A stretch of 46,003 nt of DNA from DAIRVC01 sp036803025. Its GTDB lineage: Bacteria > Chloroflexota > Anaerolineae > Anaerolineales > E44-bin32. Below, in pieces: positions 1 through 6,498 of this stretch. Position 1 is the stretch's first letter; every line of letters starts with the position of its first letter. A program made the position numbers and the translations under genes. Location of the stretch: assembly GCA_036803025.1 (NCBI GenBank), contig DAIRVC010000004.1:1-46003 (forward strand), in the 5' to 3' direction. The notes under the pieces were generated by a model that did not search any database, was not told the origin of the DNA, and saw only the letters and a program-made list of their open reading frames with translations.

Positions 1-1050
1 CTTAAGCGCCTCGGGTTGGCGTTTCTGCCAGGGGACGAGCACGCCGCGGCGCAGGGCAGTATTGACCTCCATGGCGCTGATGCCGGTGCCGGTCGAGACG
101 CGCGCGACGGTCTGCACCGGCAGGTTGGTCAGGCGGGCGATCTCGAGCGTCCCATCCAGGCCGTAATCGTCGGCCAGGAAGGCGTTCTGGCGGTCGATGT
201 GCCAGCGCCCGAAGAGCGTGTGCTGTTCGTCGCGGAAGACGATCCGCCCGTAGGAGAAGTAGGAGTGCGCCGGCTTATGCGCCACCTGTTGGCCGGGGTC
301 GCGGTTGAGCGCCAGCGGGATGCCGTAATGGCGCGAGAGGTCGAGCAGGCGGGGCAGGAGGTACGAGTCGCCGTAGGCGCTGATGAGCAGGTCGGGGTCA
401 TGCTGCTCGAGCAGATGGCGAACGCCCAGCACCAGCCGGCGCGAGTTCCGGCGCGGGAAGACGTGTTCGCGGCCGTTGATCTCGACCCGCAGGTCGCCGC
501 GATGACCGCGGGCCGGGTCGCGCAGCTCGCCGTCCAGGCGCAACGTCATCACCCGCAGCGGCGGCAGGCGGTAGTCGACCTCCCAGGGCGTGTCCAGCGC
601 CTGGATGGCCGTGATGCGGCCGTCCTCCTGCTCGATGGCGCAGTAGGCCAGGGGAAAGACGTTCCGCCACAGGGCGTAGCGCTGCGGGATGGGGATGTCG
701 GTGTCGTAGTAGGTCAGGTTCGGCCGGAATTCGGACGTCTGGCGGAAGACGCCGCCGAAGGCGGCCGGCGGGCGCACGCCGACCTCGAGCACCTCGATCT
801 CGCGGTCGAGGAACAGGTCGCGCCGCTCGGTGCGGCGGAAGGCCACCGGCGCGCGCCGGGCCTGCAGCATGCGGCAGACGGCGCGCAGCTCGTCCGGCGG
901 GCCGCCGACGTAGAAGGCCGGGGTGAGGGCATCGCGCAGGGCGTGGGCGCGGCCCTGCGGGTCGATCACCCACACCGTCAGGCCCTCCCCGGCCGGGTAG
1001 ACGTCGAAGAGCCAACCGTACAGGGTGGACACCGGTCGATCTGCGCTCAC
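1..1050 (-). CDS. Family B DNA polymerase, N-terminal 350 residues (runs off the window)
   Basis: The 350 residues seen cover the N-terminal domain and the exonuclease-like domain of a family B DNA polymerase of the kind found in Chloroflexi; the polymerase palm lies beyond base 1. The stretch near residues 280-345 (GRWHIDRQNAF, then GTGISAMEVNTALRRGVLVP) is the most recognisable. Sites corresponding to the exonuclease motifs look altered: YDTD at 115-118 instead of DxE, AYGDSYLLP at 225-233 lacking the second Asp, and FLADD at 291-295 instead of YxxxD, so proofreading is probably lost (inference). The GTG start overlaps the preceding stop by 4 nt, indicating translational coupling to the 1047-1325 gene. 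With the RecA-like gene it forms a three-gene operon behind an SOS box, suggesting a damage-tolerance role. Confidence 0.8.
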   Translation of the reverse strand, partial: MSADRPVSTLYGWLFDVYPAGEGLTVWVIDPQGRAHALRDALTPAFYVGGPPDELRAVCRMLQARRAPVAFRRTERRDLFLDREIEVLEVGVRPPAAFGGVFRQTSEFRPNLTYYDTDIPIPQRYALWRNVFPLAYCAIEQEDGRITAIQALDTPWEVDYRLPPLRVMTLRLDGELRDPARGHRGDLRVEINGREHVFPRRNSRRLVLGVRHLLEQHDPDLLISAYGDSYLLPRLLDLSRHYGIPLALNRDPGQQVAHKPAHSYFSYGRIVFRDEQHTLFGRWHIDRQNAFLADDYGLDGTLEIARLTNLPVQTVARVSTGTGISAMEVNTALRRGVLVPWQKRQPEALK

Positions 1051-1325
1051 GCCGCCTCGCTCTCGTCGACGGGGGGCGTCTCAGCCTCCAGGCGTTGGCG
1101 CAGCCGCATGACCTCTTTGTGCTCTTCGACCAGCATGGCCAGCAGCATGATCTCGAAGGGCAGCAGGTGCGAGGCGTAGGCGGCGGCGGCCAGGTGGCGG
1201 CGCGAGGCGGCCAGCAGGTCGTCCAGGGCGCGCTGATCCTCCAGGCGCAGTGCCCGCCGGAAGCGCAGGAGCGAGCCCTGCTCCTGCAGGAAGGCGTTGG
1301 TGATCGACGGCAGGGTACGGCCCAT
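1047..1325 (-). CDS. Small alpha-helical protein of the polymerase cassette, function unknown
   Basis: A 92-residue, charged, almost wholly helical protein with no signal peptide. Residues 10-85 are rich in Leu, Arg and Glu with heptad-like spacing (VEEHKEVMRLRQRLEAE near the C-terminus), compatible with a coiled coil or helical bundle. I do not recognise a named family. It lies 25 nt downstream of the RecA-like gene, and its TGA overlaps the GTG of the polymerase, so the three genes are almost certainly cotranscribed. Its place suggests an adaptor between the RecA-like protein and the polymerase, but this is inference from context only. Confidence 0.7.
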   Translation of the reverse strand: MGRTLPSITNAFLQEQGSLLRFRRALRLEDQRALDDLLAASRRHLAAAAYASHLLPFEIMLLAMLVEEHKEVMRLRQRLEAETPPVDESEAA

Positions 1326-1350
1326 GTTGACCTCGCAGGGTGGTGCGGTT

Positions 1351-1950
1351 TTAGAACAACCTCGGCTGGAGCGGCTCGGCCGGCGCCGGAGCGCGCAGCA
1401 TCCAGGCGCTGTCGGCGGCGGTCTGCAGGCGGTCGAGCAGCGTCCAGCGCTCTTTCACCAGCGTCTGCGGCTCGCGCGCCCCGACGATGACCGGCCCGGC
1501 GGCGGCCAGACGTTTGAGGTGGGTCAGGGTGACGGCCAGCAGGCGCTCGCTGTCGCGCAGCGGCACGCTCTCGTCGTAGAAGGTGGAGAGCAGATCGAGC
1601 ACGAAGAGCGGGTCGGGGCCGGCCGGGCTGGTCTCGATCAGCTCGGCCAGCTGGAAACAGGTGAAGGCGCGCGACAGGCGCAGCCGATCCAGGACCGCGT
1701 GGGTGTCAACCGTCAGGCGCCGCGCCAGGCGGGCAACGAAGTAGCCGTCAAAGCTGTTGCCGCCGTCAAACAAACGCACGGCTGCGCCGCCGGCAGCCAT
1801 GACCGTGGCCGCCGCCAGCAGCGTCCGGCTGGGGGTGTGCGCCCCCCAGAACAGCGCCAGCCGCGGCTGGCTCAACGCCTCCAGCAGCGCCGGATCGGAA
1901 GCCGGAATCGGGAGGTCCGAGAGGACCCGGGGAAGCAGCTCAAGCGGCAT
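1351..1950 (-). CDS. RecA/RadA-like ATPase-fold protein with degenerate P-loop
   Basis: A 199-residue protein that resembles a shortened RecA/Rad51-fold core. The stretch near residues 60-98 (FDGGNSFDGYFVARLARR, then LSRAFTCFQLAELIE) matches the strand and helix after the Walker A site in RadA-like proteins. The expected P-loop region reads WGAHTPSRTLL and lacks the Walker lysine, so ATP hydrolysis is doubtful. RecA-like proteins without full ATPase motifs (ImuA/SulA type) accompany translesion polymerases in other bacteria, and a similar accessory role is inferred. The ATG is supported by a strong AGGAGG 6 nt upstream. The SOS box at 1971-1986 lies 20 bp upstream of the start. Confidence 0.65.
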   Translation of the reverse strand: MPLELLPRVLSDLPIPASDPALLEALSQPRLALFWGAHTPSRTLLAAATVMAAGGAAVRLFDGGNSFDGYFVARLARRLTVDTHAVLDRLRLSRAFTCFQLAELIETSPAGPDPLFVLDLLSTFYDESVPLRDSERLLAVTLTHLKRLAAAGPVIVGAREPQTLVKERWTLLDRLQTAADSAWMLRAPAPAEPLQPRLF

Positions 1951-1970
1951 GGGGCCTCCTGCTTGAGATA

Positions 1971-1986
1971 TAGAACGTCTGTTCTA
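1971..1986 (-). promoter_or_regulatory. LexA/SOS box upstream of the RecA-like/polymerase operon
   Basis: TAGAACGTCTGTTCTA is a perfect 6-4-6 inverted repeat with an exact GAAC-N4-GTTC core, the LexA operator type known from Bacillus and other Gram-positives. One further A/T pair extends each arm. On the minus strand a TATAAAT sequence abuts the box (1987-1993) and TATATC overlaps its other side, so LexA binding would block the promoter. The only gene it can serve is the minus-strand operon starting at 1950. Confidence 0.75.
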
Positions 1987-2031
1987 TTTATACCGGGGAA
2001 CGGGCGGAAAGGCTATCCCACCGGAGGGGGA

Positions 2032-2062
2032 GCCAGGGGAGGACTCTGGACATCCCCCTGGC
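2032..2062 (-). terminator. Possible terminator hairpin after the acyltransferase gene
   Basis: GCCAGGGG (2032-2039) and CCCCTGGC (2055-2062) form a perfect 8-bp stem with a 15-nt loop, downstream of the stop at 2120 and upstream of the SOS box. There is no clear T run, so rho-independent termination is uncertain. It would separate plsC transcription from the SOS-controlled operon. Confidence 0.35.
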
Positions 2063-2119
2063 GGGGGAGGTCGGGACCCGGCGGACTCCGGCCGGGAACG
2101 GCGGGGCGAGCTGCCGGCC

Positions 2120-2788
2120 TCAGGGCTGCTGGGCGTCTTCGAGCAGTTCCTTCAAGCGCGGATGGTCGGTGTATACCCCACGATAGGCGGGCGGGAGCAG
2201 CGCGGCGATGCGACACATGATCTCGTCGGTATTGCGGCGCAGCCCGGCGGCGCGTTCGCCTTCGCCCAGCGCCGGCAGCGTGAACCCCCGGCCGAAGCGC
2301 ACCGCCACCTGCGGCCGCCGCAGGCGCAGCAGCTGGCCGACGGCCGTCTCGGTCCCCCACACCCCGGCCGGGATGACCGGCGCGCCGGTCTCGCTCACCA
2401 GGTAGGCGACGCCGGTCTTGGCGCGGGTCATCGCCCCGGTCTGGCTGCGCGTCCCCTCCGGCGACATGCCGAATGCCTTGCCGGCCCGCAGCCACTCGAC
2501 CGCCGCTTGCAGCGCGCCGCGATCGACCTCGCCGCGGCGGATGAAGATCCCACCCCCCAGGCGCATGATCGTCCCGAACAGCCAGTGGCGCTCGTACTTC
2601 TCCGCCGCCCAGCCGGTGATGTGTTCCCCGCCGACCAGCCCATAGATCAGCGGCGCATCCAGCCGGCTGAGGTGGTTGGAGACGAGCACATACGGCCCCT
2701 GCCGGGGGACATGCTCCAAACCCTGTACGCTGCGCCGGGAGAGAAGGCGGAAAAGGAAGTCGAAGATGCGCCGAAGGAGGGCGGGCAT
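2120..2788 (-). CDS. plsC: 1-acyl-sn-glycerol-3-phosphate acyltransferase family protein (PlsC-like)
   Basis: A 222-residue membrane-associated acyltransferase that would transfer a fatty acyl chain to the sn-2 position of lysophosphatidate in phospholipid synthesis. It shows the catalytic HX4D motif (NHLSRLD, His39 and Asp44) and the glycerol-phosphate binding PEGTR motif at 110-114, in the usual order and spacing. The N-terminal hydrophobic/basic helix (IFDFLFRLLSRR) is typical of membrane attachment. I chose the ATG at 2786-2788 because TTGGAGGCCC precedes it; the frame stays open farther upstream but that part is not family-like. It is divergent from the GNAT gene at 2877. The paralogue and exact acyl specificity cannot be told from sequence alone. 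Confidence 0.85.
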   Translation of the reverse strand: MPALLRRIFDFLFRLLSRRSVQGLEHVPRQGPYVLVSNHLSRLDAPLIYGLVGGEHITGWAAEKYERHWLFGTIMRLGGGIFIRRGEVDRGALQAAVEWLRAGKAFGMSPEGTRSQTGAMTRAKTGVAYLVSETGAPVIPAGVWGTETAVGQLLRLRRPQVAVRFGRGFTLPALGEGERAAGLRRNTDEIMCRIAALLPPAYRGVYTDHPRLKELLEDAQQP

Positions 2789-2821
2789 GGGCCTCCAACC
2801 GCTGAGGCGAAGATGGCCGAA

Positions 2822-2850
2822 TTGTAGGCGCGTTGTCACGGTGCTACAAT
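2822..2850 (+). promoter_or_regulatory. Sigma70-type promoter for the GNAT gene
   Basis: TTGTAG (2822-2827), a 17-bp spacer and TACAAT (2845-2850), with TG one base before the -10 (extended -10). It ends 26 bp before the ATG at 2877, which has GGGAGGTGG as ribosome binding site. Confidence 0.6.
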
Positions 2851-2876
2851 CGCCGGGCGCGATCAGGGAGGTGGGC

Positions 2877-4004
2877 ATGATCACCGTCCAACAGGTCGAA
2901 CTTTCCGACGCGGCCGACGTGCGGCGCTTCCTGAACCTGCCGTTCGAGCTGTACCGGGACCATCCGTTGTGGGTGCCGCCGATCCGAGTCGACGCGGCGG
3001 CGATGCTCAACCCGAAGAAGCACCCGTTCTACGAACATTCGGAGGCCGAATTCTTCGTTGCGCTGCATGACGGCAAAGTCACTGGCCGCATCGCCCTGTT
3101 GGAGAACAAGCCCTACAACCGCTATCACGACAAGCGCACCGCACAGTTCTATCTGTTTGAGTGCGAGGAGGACCTGGAAGTGGCGCGGGCGCTGTTTGAC
3201 CGCGCCGCCGAGCGGGCGCGCTCCCGCGGCCTGACGCAGCTGGTCGGCCCTAAGGGTTTTGGCCCCCTCGACGGCTACGGCATGCTCGTACAGGGATTCG
3301 AATTCCGTCCGGCGATGACGATGATGAACTACAATCCGCCGTACTACCCACACTTCGCCGAGGCGCTTGGCTTTCGCAAGGAAGTCGACTTCGTCTCCTG
3401 CTACCTCAATCCGGACAAGTTCAAGCTCGATGAGAGGTTCCACCGCATCGCGCAGCGCGCGGCCGAGCGGACTGGGCTGCGCGTCGTCCGCTTCAACACC
3501 AAGAAGGAATTGCGGGCGTGGGCGCCGCGCATCGGCCAGGCCTACAACCAGGCGTTCATCCGGAACTGGGAATACTTCCCACTGAGCGATCGGGAGATCC
3601 AGTTCGTCCTCGACAACGTGCTGACGGTCGCCGATCCGAAGCTGATCAAGCTGATCGCCCACGGCGAACGCGTTGTCGGCTTCCTGTTCGCCTTCCCGGA
3701 TCTCTCGGCTGCCATCCAGCGCAGCCGCGGCCGGCTGCTGCCCTTCGGCATTATCGATCTGCTCATCGAGTTCAAGCGGACGAAGTGGGTGGCGATCAAT
3801 GGGGCGGGCATTCTGGAGGAATTCCAGGGCCGGGGGGGGAACGCGCTGCTGTATTCGGAGATGGAGAAGACCGTCCGCGAGTCCGGCTACCGCCACGCCG
3901 ACCTGACTCAGGTGGCCGAGACGGCGGTGCAGATGCGCCATGACCTGGAGAACATCGGCGGGGTGGCCTACAAGAACCACCGGGTGTTCATCCGCGACCT
4001 GTAG
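2877..4004 (+). CDS. GNAT-fold N-acetyltransferase family protein
   Basis: A 375-residue cytosolic protein of the large GNAT-like family found widely in Chloroflexi and other environmental bacteria. The N-terminal part (residues about 1-150) carries the LYRDHPLWVPPIRVD and NPKKHPFYEHSEAEFFVA blocks followed by GRIALLENKPYNRYHD. The C-terminal half has a second acetyltransferase-like region with GAGILEEFQGRGGNALLYSEMEK, where the Q-G-R-G-G segment resembles the acetyl-CoA pyrophosphate-binding loop. The acceptor substrate is unknown. The ATG follows GGGAGGTGGGC; earlier in-frame sequence covers the promoter and is not coding. It is monocistronic, with a hairpin at 4034-4056. Confidence 0.75.
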   Translation: MITVQQVELSDAADVRRFLNLPFELYRDHPLWVPPIRVDAAAMLNPKKHPFYEHSEAEFFVALHDGKVTGRIALLENKPYNRYHDKRTAQFYLFECEEDLEVARALFDRAAERARSRGLTQLVGPKGFGPLDGYGMLVQGFEFRPAMTMMNYNPPYYPHFAEALGFRKEVDFVSCYLNPDKFKLDERFHRIAQRAAERTGLRVVRFNTKKELRAWAPRIGQAYNQAFIRNWEYFPLSDREIQFVLDNVLTVADPKLIKLIAHGERVVGFLFAFPDLSAAIQRSRGRLLPFGIIDLLIEFKRTKWVAINGAGILEEFQGRGGNALLYSEMEKTVRESGYRHADLTQVAETAVQMRHDLENIGGVAYKNHRVFIRDL

Positions 4005-4033
4005 CGCCGCCGAAACGCCTGGACCTGCCAGCC

Positions 4034-4056
4034 AGAGCTCGGCCTCGCCGAGCTCT
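4034..4056. terminator. Intrinsic terminator between convergent genes
   Basis: AGAGCTCGGC (4034-4043) pairs perfectly with GCCGAGCTCT (4047-4056) across a 3-nt loop. On the plus strand TCTCGT follows. It sits between the stops of the GNAT gene (+) and the ankyrin gene (-) and could serve both. Confidence 0.65.
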
Positions 4057-4082
4057 TCTCGTGCACGCCTGTCATGCGCAGG

Positions 4083-4751
4083 CTAGTGCGCGGGCGTATG
4101 CGCGCGCAGCATCTCGATCACCGAGAGATGCCCGGCCCGATCGGCCAGGCTCAGGGGCGTCTGCCCATCCTGCGCCTCGGCCTCAGGTTGGGCGCCGAAC
4201 CCCAGTAGCAGGCGCACCATCTCGACCTCGCCGTTCTGCGCGGCGATATGCAGGGCGGTATGCCCCTCCGAGTCGGTCGCCTGCGGGTAGGCGCCGGCCA
4301 CGAGCAGCAGCTCGAGCGCCCGCCGGCGGCGGCCGGCCGCGGCGGCGTGCAAGGGCATGTTGGCCAGGCCATTGGTCGAACGAGCCTCCGTCGGCGCGCC
4401 GTGCCGCAACAACCAGTCGATCGCAGCCACCTGGCCGAAGTGAGCCGCCAGATGAAGCGGCGTCCAGCCGTCGTGACTGTAGGTGTACACCATGTCCGGT
4501 CGATCCTGCAGGATTTCGCGCAGGCGCCCGGTATCCCCCAACGCCGCCGCCTCGAACGGATCGGGCCGTGCGCCATATTCCAGCAACAGCGAGATGATCT
4601 CCTTGGCCCCGTAGTAGACGGCGATCAGGAGCGGCGTCTCGCCGCCGGGCCCGCGGCCATCCGCCAGGGAGCGATCGGCCCGCAGCATCTCCCGGACCCG
4701 CCCCGCCTCTCCGGCCTTGATCGCAGTCAACAGATCCTCGGTCGTACTCAT
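4083..4751 (-). CDS. Ankyrin-repeat protein
   Basis: A 222-residue protein made almost entirely of about six ankyrin repeats. Canonical repeats read GGETPLLIAVYYGAKEIISLLLEYGA, DGWTPLHLAAHFGQVAAIDWLLRHGA, EGHTALHIAAQNGEVEMVRLLLGFGA when taken in pieces, and a final capping repeat begins DGQTPLSLADRAG. There is no signal peptide, membrane segment or catalytic domain, so it is a protein-binding scaffold of unknown partner. The ATG has GGAGGTAGG upstream. It follows the 4800-5801 gene by 48 nt on the same strand and is probably the last gene of a LuxR / toroid / ankyrin unit. Confidence 0.85.
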   Translation of the reverse strand: MSTTEDLLTAIKAGEAGRVREMLRADRSLADGRGPGGETPLLIAVYYGAKEIISLLLEYGARPDPFEAAALGDTGRLREILQDRPDMVYTYSHDGWTPLHLAAHFGQVAAIDWLLRHGAPTEARSTNGLANMPLHAAAAGRRRRALELLLVAGAYPQATDSEGHTALHIAAQNGEVEMVRLLLGFGAQPEAEAQDGQTPLSLADRAGHLSVIEMLRAHTPAH

Positions 4752-4799
4752 CCGGCCTACCTCCGCTACCTGCCACAGGATCTCGCCCCTGCCCCGCGT

Positions 4800-5801
4800 C
4801 TACTCCGGCGCCTCGAGCCTGCGCAGCAAGCGTAGGACCACGAAGGTGAGCCACGCCGAGGGCAGGCGCTTCTGTCCGAAGTCCCAACCGGCCCAGGCCT
4901 TCCAGATCGACTCGGGCGTGAAGCGGCTGTCTCGGTCACGCCGATCGAGGATCGCCTGGAGCATGGCCCCCAGGCGGGGGTCACCGCGCGCGGCAGGAAG
5001 GCGCGTCAGAACCTCCGCACTGTGTAGGATGTCATACCACACAAACGGGTACTTCAGCTTGCGGAAGCCTGAACCGGCGCCGAACAGGTAGTGTCGGCGG
5101 CCGCTGGCGTGTTCCCAGTGGGCCAGAAGCATCTCGATCCCCGGCCGCAGCGTTGCCTCACCCGCCAGGTCGGGGAACAGGGAGAGCGCCTTGAGAGCCA
5201 GCAGGTTGGACAGCGGGCACGGGTCGTTCTTGCTTCCCGGCCCGCGGAACCGACCCAGTTCCGCTCCGGCCGCACACGGCCAGCCGTTGTCGCGCACCAG
5301 GCCGGCCAGCGACCGGGCACTGCGCTGCACCTTTTCGTCCGCGGCCCGGCCGTAGGCCGCCAGTGCGTAGAGCAGGCTGGGCGCATCGCACAGCACCCAG
5401 GTCCACGCCGCCTGGCCGGAGCCGCCGAAGGCGCGCGGCAGGCGCACAAGCGTCTGGAAGGCGCCTTGCGGTGCTTGATGGCGCATGACCTTGCGGACCA
5501 GGGCACGCATACCGGGATCGTCGGCCCGCAAGCCGAAATCGGCCAGAACGGTCAGGCTGTGCAGCGGGTGCCGGGCATCGTTGTGCCTTTCCAGGGCTTG
5601 CCCGGGCCATTGGCCGGCATGGGCGATCAGGCCGCGAACATGTGGATGCGTGAGCATCGCCTGCCGAGCTTCACGCACGCGCGGGTCGTGCTCGGCACAG
5701 CCAAGAAGGTCAGTCAGTGTCCGGTAGCGCACCCATGGGGGGCCTTCCTCCAGCAGCCACGGGATTGGATCGGGGACCAGCGGGCACGTCCAGTCTGCCA
5801 C
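4800..5801 (-). CDS. Alpha/alpha-toroid (prenyltransferase/squalene-cyclase-like fold) protein, function unknown
   Basis: A 333-residue protein with repeated helical segments rich in Trp, Leu and Ala, such as WLLEEGPPWVRYRTLTDLLG near the N-terminus and FRKLKYPFVWYDILHSAEVL and ESIWKAWAGWDFGQKRLPS near the C-terminus. Proteins of this type occur in Chloroflexi and are usually left as hypothetical or squalene-cyclase-like. The DXDD motif of true cyclases is not seen, so cyclase activity is not supported. I chose GTG at 5799-5801 because GGAGGGCGAGCC lies just upstream; a TTG 33 nt farther upstream is possible. It is 78 nt downstream of the LuxR gene and 48 nt upstream of the ankyrin gene. Confidence 0.65.
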   Translation of the reverse strand: MADWTCPLVPDPIPWLLEEGPPWVRYRTLTDLLGCAEHDPRVREARQAMLTHPHVRGLIAHAGQWPGQALERHNDARHPLHSLTVLADFGLRADDPGMRALVRKVMRHQAPQGAFQTLVRLPRAFGGSGQAAWTWVLCDAPSLLYALAAYGRAADEKVQRSARSLAGLVRDNGWPCAAGAELGRFRGPGSKNDPCPLSNLLALKALSLFPDLAGEATLRPGIEMLLAHWEHASGRRHYLFGAGSGFRKLKYPFVWYDILHSAEVLTRLPAARGDPRLGAMLQAILDRRDRDSRFTPESIWKAWAGWDFGQKRLPSAWLTFVVLRLLRRLEAPE

Positions 5802-5879
5802 GGCTCGCCCTCCACTCCTCACAGACCTCTCCAAACGACATCCGGCTTCGCCCGCCGGCCACGTTCGACCCTGAAGCAG

Positions 5880-6323
5880 TCAGCCCGGCCTCGGCCCTCC
5901 CACAGCGCTGGGCCCCCGCGGTCCACCCAGATCGAGGAGCAGCACGCGCAGCTCGACTTTGCTGCGCAGGCGCAGTTTCTCCAGGACGTGGGCCATGTGC
6001 GTCTTGACGGTCTCCGGAGAGACGTACAGCGCCTCGGCGATGCGGCGGTTGGTCCAGCCGCGGGCGGCCAGCCAGACGACCTGACGCTCGCGCGGCGTCA
6101 ACGCGGCCAGGGCGCTCTCAACCCGAACGCGTACAGCTTCCCGCTCCAACCCCCACACCAGCAGGTCGGCCGCCAGCGTCTCGGGCGCCTGGCCGAGGGC
6201 GCGCGCCGCTTGCTGGAGCTCTTCGCCCAACTCGGGATCTGCTTCGAGAACCAGCCGCCCCGGCGGGCGGACCCCCTGGTCACACCCCTCCACTTCCGGG
6301 CGGCGCCGGCGGCCGAACCACAT
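5880..6323 (-). CDS. LuxR/GerE-type helix-turn-helix transcriptional regulator
   Basis: A 147-residue DNA-binding protein. Residues about 73-130 form a canonical LuxR/GerE four-helix domain: LTPRERQVVWLAARGWTN, RRIAEALYVSPETVKTHMAHV, LEKLRLRSKVELRV. There is no receiver domain. Instead the N-terminal 70 residues include LVLEADPELGEELQQAARAL and PETLAADLLVWGLERE, which looks like a short strand plus two helices, reminiscent of a ribbon-helix-helix module (tentative). The ATG follows GGAAGGGTCCT. It is transcribed from the consensus promoter at 6422-6450 with a leader of about 90 nt and probably cotranscribed with the toroid and ankyrin genes. Confidence 0.8.
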   Translation of the reverse strand: MWFGRRRRPEVEGCDQGVRPPGRLVLEADPELGEELQQAARALGQAPETLAADLLVWGLEREAVRVRVESALAALTPRERQVVWLAARGWTNRRIAEALYVSPETVKTHMAHVLEKLRLRSKVELRVLLLDLGGPRGPSAVGGPRPG

Positions 6324-6421
6324 AGGACCCTTCCAGTTGATCCATGGAGCCGGCGGTTCCGGGGTCGGCAGGCGGCGCAGGCTGTGCGCCGATCAGGGTC
6401 ACGTTCCCGCTGGCAGCCCTG

Positions 6422-6450
6422 ATTATATAGAACATATTTTCTAATGTCAA
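6422..6450 (-). promoter_or_regulatory. Perfect consensus promoter with embedded SOS-like box
   Basis: On the minus strand TTGACA (6445-6450), a 17-bp spacer and TATAAT (6422-6427) form an exact sigma70 consensus. The spacer is almost entirely a 16-bp box (6428-6443, plus-strand TAGAACATATTTTCTA) that differs from a perfect TAGAAC-N4-GTTCTA palindrome by one base. It resembles the box at 1971-1986, which supports repression by the same LexA-like protein. It drives the LuxR gene at 6323. Confidence 0.7.
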
Positions 6451-6498
6451 ATCCGACTGGGCAGTTTAGACTACCTTCAGACACAAGGAGGCCCACCC

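Noticed and set aside
16..1179. Long plus-strand open frame of 387 codons
   Set aside because: It is the antisense shadow of the polymerase gene. Its composition (Ala, Val, Gln, Arg-rich) has no domain, while the minus strand reads as a recognisable polymerase.
1297..2220. Plus-strand open frame across the RecA-like gene and the SOS box
   Set aside because: No recognisable protein, antisense to a better gene, and it runs through the promoter region. GC-rich DNA makes such frames common.
4800..5801. Squalene/terpene cyclase function
   Set aside because: The toroid-like repeats are visible, but no DXDD or QW motif set supports cyclase chemistry.
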